DNA from: Dromaius novaehollandiae | Lineage: Eukaryota > Chordata > Aves > Casuariiformes > Dromaiidae | Direction: 5' to 3' | Assembly (NCBI RefSeq): GCF_036370855.1 | Contig: NC_088100.1 | Coordinates: forward strand, 40,186,254 to 40,250,253 | Length of the DNA stretch: 64,000 nucleotides | Part shown: piece after piece, positions 57,501-64,000 of the stretch | How positions within the stretch are numbered: the stretch's first letter is position 1 | Layout of the letters: every line of letters begins with the position of its first letter | Position numbers and translations under genes: made by a program | The notes under the pieces: model-generated | The model's input: only the letters and a program-made list of their open reading frames with translations | What the model was told of the DNA's origin: nothing | The model's database searches: none

Positions 57501-58599
57501 TTACTCTTTCTTTGCTACTAAATGGATTCTGTACAAAATCATCTGTGTAGCATATGCTGCTGAAACAATAGTTACCAGCTTAACAGACTGTACGCTGTGA
57601 ATTACATACTGACACAAAACACAGATATACAACTGAGTACTTTCTTAATACCAAAACTTATTTCCTTTCTTTTTTCTTTCCTCACGATATTTACACAGAG
57701 CAAAAAATCTTTAGATATTTGATCAGAACTTAGAAGGAGCAAGTTAACCTGTAGGATCTTGTTATTCTGCCATCTTTTAAAAAAGTATGCAGTTTGATTA
57801 TTGCAAAAGAAAACATGGAACAAGTGCCTCTGGGAGTCTAGATACCTATACATTTATGTTTGTCTGCTATGCCTCCGCAACTCTAATAACCAGAAGCTCC
57901 AACAGAGTTCTCTTATATAGCCTTCAGATAAAGAAAAGCATGAGCTAGGGTTAGTCCAGAACTATCTGTCTACTAACTCACCATCTGGCTGTAGCTTAAT
58001 CTCTATGATTTTACGTATACTTCTCTATTCTGCCTACCTGTTCCCCAAACGAGGGCTAATGTGGGTCTTTCTCCACTATCCAGATACCGATTTTTGCAGA
58101 GTTTCAAATTTCTACCCTTCTTTATAATGTAGTTGAAACTGCCCAATGGCATCAGTCAGTAGAGACAGAAAGCAGGGCACCAACCGAGAGATGGTGTGAT
58201 TGCACATGCTTCATTCTCTCTGGAAATTAGGTTAAAAGAACCCAAAATTATTTTAGGTAGTTATATTAATTTTACTCTTGACAAATAATAGAAAACAAAG
58301 ACCACAACAAAGTGGCATTTAGGTAAGCAAGAGTTTTCAGATGCCTGAAACCTAGAATTCAGATCCAAGTAACAGCAATTGGATGTTTAGATCAAAACAT
58401 ATTCTTCTGTTCCAATGGATTGTGCTTCCAGAACATCTGTCCTTGTGCAGTACCTGTTAGCCATCCCACGTACTTGGGATCAACAAACAAGAGAATGTCT
58501 TTGGTTCTCTTTTTCCTTTCCTTAATACTTCCTGCAAGCTTATGTGTGAATTCGCACCAGCTGGAATAGTCTAGCACATTTATTAGAGGTTCTGTGGAA
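51511..58599. other. GJB7-SMIM8 intergenic, 3' part
   Basis: Seven kilobases without a recognisable coding frame. A short stretch at about 51,535-51,625 weakly recalls a second SINE tail in sense orientation. A 16-bp duplication with 23-bp spacing is at 56,949-56,987. A non-coding RNA cannot be excluded. Confidence 0.6.
56949..56987. repeat. Short direct repeat, 16 bp with 7-bp spacer
   Basis: TACTTCATACAGAGTA occurs exactly twice (56,949-56,964 and 56,972-56,987), separated by GAAGAAG. Confidence 0.9.
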
Positions 58600-59480
58600 A
58601 TAAAAAACAGCTTCGGGACCCAGGCCCCACCTTGGCCCAGTCCAGGGCCGTCAACTGCCACCCCATGACGCCGCAGCGGTGCCGGCTCCAGCCCCGCCAC
58701 GGCCCGGCCCAAGGACCCCCCAGCCCCGGGGCTGGCATCATGTCACTCTCTGCCTCTTTTCTTAATTCCTTCTACTTTGAACAAACCGGCTCCCCCCCGC
58801 CGGCTCCTGCTTGCCCCGCTCCTACCCCACGCTCCGCCCCGCTTTCCCTCCCCCCACAACGGCCGGCGCTGCCGGGCCCTCCGACCCGCAGCCGCCGCCC
58901 TCCCTCGGGGTCTCTCCACACGAGCACCAGCCCCTTCGATAGGGCGGGCGGAGGGGCTTATGTTTTTGGAGGTTTATTTGGGGAGGAAGAAGACGAAAAC
59001 GGGCAATGCGGCCGCACCCAACCGACACCGCACCCCGCCCTCCCCCTCCCCCTCCCCCCATCCGCCCCGCTGCGGCGCCAGCGGCCTCCGCCCGGCAGGA
59101 GGCGCGCGAGTAGCCGCCCCGCCCCCTGCGCCGCCAGCCTGAGGCTCGGCTCGCGGCGCGGGTGAGTGGCGGCGGGGAGCGGAGTGCGGCGGCGGGTGGC
59201 TGCGCGCGCTGGCGCGGAGCGTTAACGGTTCCCCTGTTCCCCCCCCGCTACCGGCCCGCGGAGCCGTTGGTGGCTCCTCGCGGGCCTTGCGCGTCGTGGC
59301 TCGTTCGGGCCCTCCACACCGGCCCCAGCTTGTTCCCTGGAAAGCTGCCCGCCTCCTCCCAAGCGTAAAGCCGCGAGCGGCGCCTGGAGGGAAGCGGCAG
59401 CCCACAGGGAGTTCCCCTGCTGCCGAGCCCCCGGCTCAGGTGGAGGGTTTCTGCCTTCTGTCTTAGGCTTGTTTCTGCTC
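58600..59480. promoter_or_regulatory. CpG island, SMIM8 promoter
   Basis: This is the only strongly GC- and CpG-rich stretch in the window. It includes GC boxes of CCGCCCC type (for example near 59,115) and a CGCGC-rich segment near 59,195-59,215. It ends against a strong donor at 59,162 that faces SMIM8. CpG-island promoters often fire in both directions; I recall that the human locus has a divergent non-coding transcript here, but nothing in this sequence proves one. Confidence 0.85.
59000..59161 (+). other. SMIM8: SMIM8 exon 1 (5' UTR, start not determined)
   Basis: The donor GGCGCGG|GTGAGTGG at 59,162 is a near-consensus splice site inside the CpG island and is the best partner for the SMIM8 coding exon acceptor at 60,264. 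The transcription start is not visible; the left coordinate is a placeholder. The exon would be non-coding, because the SMIM8 ATG lies in the next exon. Confidence 0.5.
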
Positions 59481-60264
59481 AAGGGCAGGACAACGGAGCC
59501 AGGCCGAGTTGCTGTGCATTTACGCTTCATGTATGGTGGTGGGCTGCCCTAAGCCTGAAGCACCTTGTGCCCATGTGGTCCCCTTTGACCGACCTTGGTG
59601 CTGACCTGACCTCCCTGGTCGCCTTTGGCCGACCTTGGTGCTGACCTGATCTCCCTGCTGTGCCTAGGGCCCTGCACAGCGGCGCCCTCTTTCTCCTCTG
59701 CACCCAAGTCAGCACCGTTAACCAAAGACTGGTTTGGTTCACGGTCGTTCAGGTGGCATCTCGTTTGTGTGGGCATCTCTTTTGTGTGATGTGTTCCTCT
59801 TGCATGAAAATGAGATTGAAGTTCGGGACAACTATGGGGGCAGTGACCACACTACCATGGGGCGTGGGCTGCCCTGTCATATCTAAGATTAAAAAAAAAA
59901 AAGAATGTGCTCTGGTACGTTTCTTGTGGCGTTGTTTGTTCAGCAGTGTAGACTGCTGTTAGGTCCACAGACAGCTTAAGCATCAGCCAAATGCAAGTAA
60001 GAAAAACAAGCCCATATCAGTAGGCTTACATTTGCTCTGTAAAGATCTCCATCTGCAAAGGTTCATTTTAGAATGCACAAAATTGAGAAGATGTGAAAAC
60101 CAGTGTGCTTAAAGTGGAGAAGTTAGATAACACCAAAGGCAATAGTTGTTATATACACAAATTCATGGTGGAAGAACAAAAGCTGAGTGTCAACACAGAT
60201 TAACTGAATGTACTTTGTTTGTTTGTTTGAAGAAAATGACCTCTATTTTTCATTTTGTTTTTAG
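59162..60264 (+). other. SMIM8 intron 1 (probable)
   Basis: GC-rich at the start, grading into AT-rich sequence. It contains a 40-bp tandem duplication (59,577-59,656) and ends with the acceptor CATTTTGTTTTTAG at 60,264. Confidence 0.6.
59577..59656. repeat. 40-bp tandem duplication
   Basis: Two adjacent 40-bp copies share CGACCTTGGTGCTGACCTGA and differ at only three positions. The low divergence implies a fairly recent duplication. Confidence 0.9.
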
Positions 60265-60286
60265 GAAGTATTCAGAATTAATTAAA

Positions 60287-60406
60287 ATGTCTTCCACCAA
60301 ACCTCCAAATGAAAATGAAACACCCAAAGAGAGAATTCCAGGATTGAGGGGTGTTCGAACAACCACACTCTTCCGAGCTGTGAACCCAGAGCTTTTCATT
60401 AAACCT
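60287..60406 (+). CDS. SMIM8: SMIM8 coding exon 1
   Basis: This exon starts at the acceptor (first base 60,265), has a 22-nt leader and then the ATG in the context TTAAAATGT. It encodes 40 residues beginning [20 protein letters not shown] and ending [20 protein letters not shown], in phase 0 before GTAAGA. The [22 protein letters not shown] block is essentially identical to human SMIM8. The preceding leader residues are variable and about five residues shorter than human. The first 40 residues are hydrophilic with no signal peptide, so they probably face the cytosol or the organelle side equivalent; topology is not determined. Confidence 0.95.
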
Positions 60407-61907
60407 GTAAGAAGCTCATTCAAGAGTACCTAAATATGCTTAGAGAGGCATGGTTGCTTTAAAATAATAATTACAATTCTGTGTGCATTATATAACCATA
60501 TCTTGTTATGCAAACCACCTAGTAGTGTAACTAAAAATATTTTTGTTTTTTTCCAGTCTGATTGTTAAGTGCCCAGAACATTATATTGTTTATATCCATT
60601 TTTTATTCCACCATTATATTGTCTGATTCTTTTCTGTCTAATTGGATTACTTTCAGAAAGACTGCTTACAGGCATATTGTCCTTGTGATTTGACGGGTTG
60701 AGTAATAGGAGTCCTCTTAAATGTTTAAAAGGGAATGAATTCTAAAATGCATCTTCTTTAATAATAAAGAATGGGATTTTTTGGTAGCTTTTAAATATTT
60801 TGGAGATTTTTCTTTTTCTCTCTGTCTCTCTCTCCTTAATATACCCAAAGTTTTAGGAACCTGTAAAAATTTTGGTGAACTTCCTTGTATCTTTTACAGA
60901 ACTGCAGCGTGCTTGCTCACTCATGCTCTGTCTCTGTCTGTCTGTCTGTCTATCTGTCTCTTTATATATGCATGTATGTACAATTATTGTCTTGTTTATT
61001 AAATAAGTTAATTTAATAGCTGTAAAAAATGAGTTTCATCGTGCTTGATAGCAGGTAGTATAAGTTATTCAGCACATTTCATTGATCTGAGGTACCTGAT
61101 TCCATGCTGTTAGAAAACCCACCAGTATTGTTAGCTCTGGCACCAATAGTCTCTTAACATTCATAAGGTGGTAGCTCAAAAAGCAAAAAGTTAATAGAAA
61201 AATATTGAGGCAATATTTGCCTACCATTCCTGATTCATAGTTTTTTTTAAATTGTGATGAAGGAGGGTGACATGGCAGAGTACTTTAAATGGAGTTTTAT
61301 ATAGGATAGCAGTGTGATTTAAACATATCAGCCAATATTCTTTGTTACAATATTTGCTTTTATAATTAAATTGGTGATACTCTCATTTTATTTACACCTA
61401 CAGAACTCAGTGGTATCAGCAAGACTGTGTCAAATTCTGTGTATATAATAAATGTTGACTTTGTGACAACAATATATGATTTGTTTCAGAGAAATAAAGT
61501 TACTTGGCAGGAGCATAGTGCATTGTCCCAGTAGTACATGAAGATGAATTTTTCTAGAAATTTGTAACAGCTACCTGTTATAATGGGTTTTGGCCAGTTC
61601 AAACATGCTCAGACAGCATTTGTGACCAGCAAAGGACAGCACACTAGGCAATATGATGTTCTGTCTCCAAAAAAGGAGAGCCCTCCTTTTCAGAGGGAAC
61701 TCCTTTTGCAGTCACAAAGTCAGGTCTCCTTTCTTGCTGCTTATCAAAGTCATTTGGATCAGTCTACCAAAAAGGCAGTGATGATTTTTGCAAATGTCGA
61801 AATAGACTACTGTTCACTCTCTAATCTAAGACTGAAAAATACAATGTTTGTGATGAAGGAGAAAAAGTTTTGAGTACAAATGCATATTAATCTTTTATTT
61901 TTGACAG
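60407..61907 (+). other. SMIM8 intron 2
   Basis: A 1.5 kb AT-rich intron, with a TCTG/TCTC microsatellite at about 60,926-60,961. The acceptor is TTTTTGACAG at 61,907. No other feature recognised. Confidence 0.85.
60926..60961. repeat. TCTG microsatellite
   Basis: A run of TCTG/TCTC tetranucleotide units with one TCTA interruption. Confidence 0.88.
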
Positions 61908-62066
61908 AACAAACCTGTGATGGCATTCGGACTTGTAGGAATTACCCTCTGCGTGGCCTACCTTGGTTATCTGCATGCAACAGTAGGGAATAAAAAGGAC
62001 CTCTATGAAGCAATTGACAGTGAAGGGTCCAGATATATGCGGAGGAAAACTTCCAAGTGGGACTGA
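61908..62066 (+). CDS. SMIM8: SMIM8 coding exon 2 (last)
   Basis: Phase 0 after the acceptor. It encodes 52 residues and [23 protein letters not shown], then [20 protein letters not shown] and [12 protein letters not shown]. Residues 44-63 of the joined 92-residue protein form one membrane segment; the basic tail [10 protein letters not shown] matches human SMIM8 (97 residues as I recall). SMIM8 is a small integral membrane protein of unestablished function. Confidence 0.96.
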   Translation, partial: NKPVMAFGLVGITLCVAYLGYLHATVGNKKDLYEAIDSEGSRYMRRKTSKWD

Positions 62067-62240
62067 AGGAGGAAGGAAGGAAATCTGCAAATCAATCACA
62101 GAGTTTTTCAAGGCAACTACTATTTCTTTCTCTGTCCATTGAAATAATGGATAAATGTCTCCCTTGCCATTTAATCCAATTTATGTTCCATTATAAATTT
62201 CATGCATCTAAAAATAAATGGTAATTAAGATATATACAAA
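62067..62240 (+). other. SMIM8: SMIM8 3' UTR
   Basis: Short AT-rich UTR with a canonical AATAAA at 62,214-62,219, about 150 bases after the stop. Cleavage is expected about 10-30 bases later. Confidence 0.7.
62214..62219 (+). terminator. SMIM8 polyadenylation signal
   Basis: AATAAA in the context CTAAAAATAAATGG, the first such hexamer after the SMIM8 stop. Confidence 0.7.
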
Positions 62241-64000
62241 CAGTAAAGTGATTTTAAGAATTGTTGCCTGGGATCTTCACAACATGTCAGAAGAGACACA
62301 ATTGACTGATGTGCAGACTAGACTGGTAAATGCCCATAGAAATGTATATGATAGTTCAACTCATTCCTCTGTTTGATTAAGGTGAAAACAAGGGTTTGTC
62401 TATTATTTTTTAAACAGGAGGTATATTACATTGTCTGTGAAAAGATAAAGTTGACCTCTTGTTCTGTTGAAAGTTGACAATTACAATTTTGCAAGTAAAA
62501 TATTTTTAAGGTAATGTTAGATCTGATAAAAAAGTTGCTGAAGGGTTTTATTTAATGAAGGAAATTGTAAAATACAGACCAAAATGATCCTTGGATTATT
62601 CCTGACTATTATTGGACATCCTTTCTTACTCTTTTGAACTACTTTTTCTCTGACTTCCTGAGGAAATGAGACTTGTGCAATTACTTTATCTATGTATTTA
62701 TCAGTTGTCTCAACTCTCATCAAAGCATTTGAACCTTTTATTTAACTTCAGTTGAATTGGAAAAATTTCAAACAAGAATACATCCCAACAAGTTTTGTTA
62801 AAAAGTAAGTATCCAGATAGAGGAGAAAAAGTTAAGTAAGTGCTCCTGCCAAGAGAAAGGCAGGAAGAACTCAGCCATCACCTGTCCTCTTTGGCATGAG
62901 ACAGCAGACCAGTGAACATCCTGGTATCAGCTCGCCAATCAGCGTGTATAACTCCAGGTTAGCCAGAGATTGCATGGTGTTTGTGTCTGGTCAGCACAAC
63001 CAAAAATAGAGTGCTGGGGAGGGGGTCGGTAATACCAGAGGATAAAAAGTATGGGACCTGGTGTTATTAGAGTGCTGCAGACTAGGGGCATGAAAAAGTT
63101 CTGGGGTGTAATGGATAGTGCCATAAGGGCTAAGCAAAAAAATCTGTGATTTTGAAAGAGAAAAGGCACAAATAGGAGAAGATTCAAATTCGTAAGAAAT
63201 CAAGCGTTGTTAATTCCTGTACTCATGTAACTTTTTGTTTGTAAGTTGCATTTCAAAAACTACATTTCTCTCTGTTGCATTAATTTATTATAAGTCACTG
63301 AACTCAAATTAAAGATGGAAAGTCTAAAATCATCAGGTTCTTATGGCCACAGAGGGAAAAGAATTCATCAGCGTGAACAAGCTCAGTTTCTGCATGTGGG
63401 TTGGAGGTGACCCCCTGGCTGTGAGCATGGCAGGGGGCAACTGGATGTTGTGGCATTTACGTAGTGCGTGAGGTGGTCCGCACATAAGCCTTCCTGCTTC
63501 GCTTTGCCTTGAGCAAACCGTGCAGGTGGGTAATTTCCTATTCCAGCACTGAGACCTTATCCTGTGAGTGAGCATTTCCAGCTGCTTCTGTGTGTCGAGC
63601 ATTTCCTAGACAGTATCCCAACAGCCAAACTCTGAGACATGGTGAGAGGGTGCATACCAGGCTGTGCTCTTTTTTCCACCAAAGACCCTGCAATATTCTG
63701 GCTGCATTTTTCCATTCACCTCCTCATATTTACACCTCCATTAAATGCCCCCAAGAAGTTGAACAACCTCTTTAGCCCAAGAAGGAAGAATGTGTGAAGG
63801 GCATCTGCTCTGCTCTGCAGCTCTCAGAATTGTTTGGGGTTTTGTTATCCAGAGGATGAAGAAGGTGGCTTTGGAATGACTGCCTTAAGGGACAGCAGTT
63901 GCTCAATGGGATTTCTCTGCATGTCCCTCTAAATCCTGTGTTTTGAACCTGTGATTTTCCTCCTGTCCATGTTTTATAGTTACCTTTACCCAAAATTCAG
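62241..64000. other. Region downstream of SMIM8, no gene seen
   Basis: No exon-like frame or repeat family was recognised. A less AT-rich patch at about 63,390-63,560 has no protein-like reading. In human the next genes downstream are C6orf163 and CFAP206; nothing in this stretch can be assigned to them. Confidence 0.55.

Noticed and set aside
58632-59405. Long overlapping open frames in several frames of the CpG island
   Set aside because: Stop codons are rare in GC-rich DNA; the peptides are Pro/Arg/Gly-rich and match no protein.
1-64000. tRNA, rRNA, microRNA or CRISPR-like arrays
   Set aside because: No cloverleaf, rRNA-like segment or regularly spaced repeat array was found on reading; a structure-based search was not possible.

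Overview
This window is vertebrate nuclear DNA, most likely from a bird (possibly another sauropsid). The evidence is three genes in vertebrate exon-intron form with GT-AG junctions, a 5'-truncated CR1 LINE of avian type near 8 kb, older CR1 and MIR-like relics, AT-rich introns, and one GC-rich CpG-island promoter. The gene order ZNF292 (+), GJB7 (-), SMIM8 (+) is the order I recall for human chromosome 6q15, so the block looks like conserved amniote synteny. No operon, CRISPR, phage or other prokaryotic feature is present.

Region 1-37,200 is most of ZNF292. Its promoter and first coding exon lie upstream of the window. Exon 2 starts at 9,873, and the remaining exons follow in consistent phase to a single last exon with 7.2 kb of coding sequence (29,018-36,202). 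The visible exons encode 2,678 residues. Sixteen C2H2-type fingers lie in the last exon behind a conserved N-terminal region shared with RLF and ZNF654. The 3' UTR follows, with three AATAAA signals between 36,939 and 37,103. The 10.5 kb intron 4 is a graveyard of old elements: an antisense CR1 (about 12.65-14.0 kb), a decayed DIRS-like tyrosine-recombinase retroelement (about 15.4-19.35 kb), a diverged 200-bp tandem duplication (20.13-20.52 kb) and another CR1-like tail (about 21.28-21.89 kb).

Region 37,200-58,600 holds one recognisable coding exon, GJB7 (connexin 25 type) on the minus strand at 43,084-43,860. The rest is non-coding, with MIR-like fragments, a CR1-like antisense tail broken by a 37-base T tract, homopolymers and a polypyrimidine tract.

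Region 58,600-64,000 has a CpG island with a good splice donor at 59,162, which is the likely SMIM8 promoter and first non-coding exon. Two coding exons follow (60,287-60,406 and 61,908-62,066), giving a 92-residue single-pass membrane protein. The final 1.7 kb shows no gene.

The three genes have unrelated roles (nuclear zinc-finger regulator, gap-junction channel, small membrane protein). Their adjacency reads as inherited synteny, not functional coupling. I found no convincing new biological system. The most unusual item is the DIRS-like relic with a still readable recombinase C-terminal motif.
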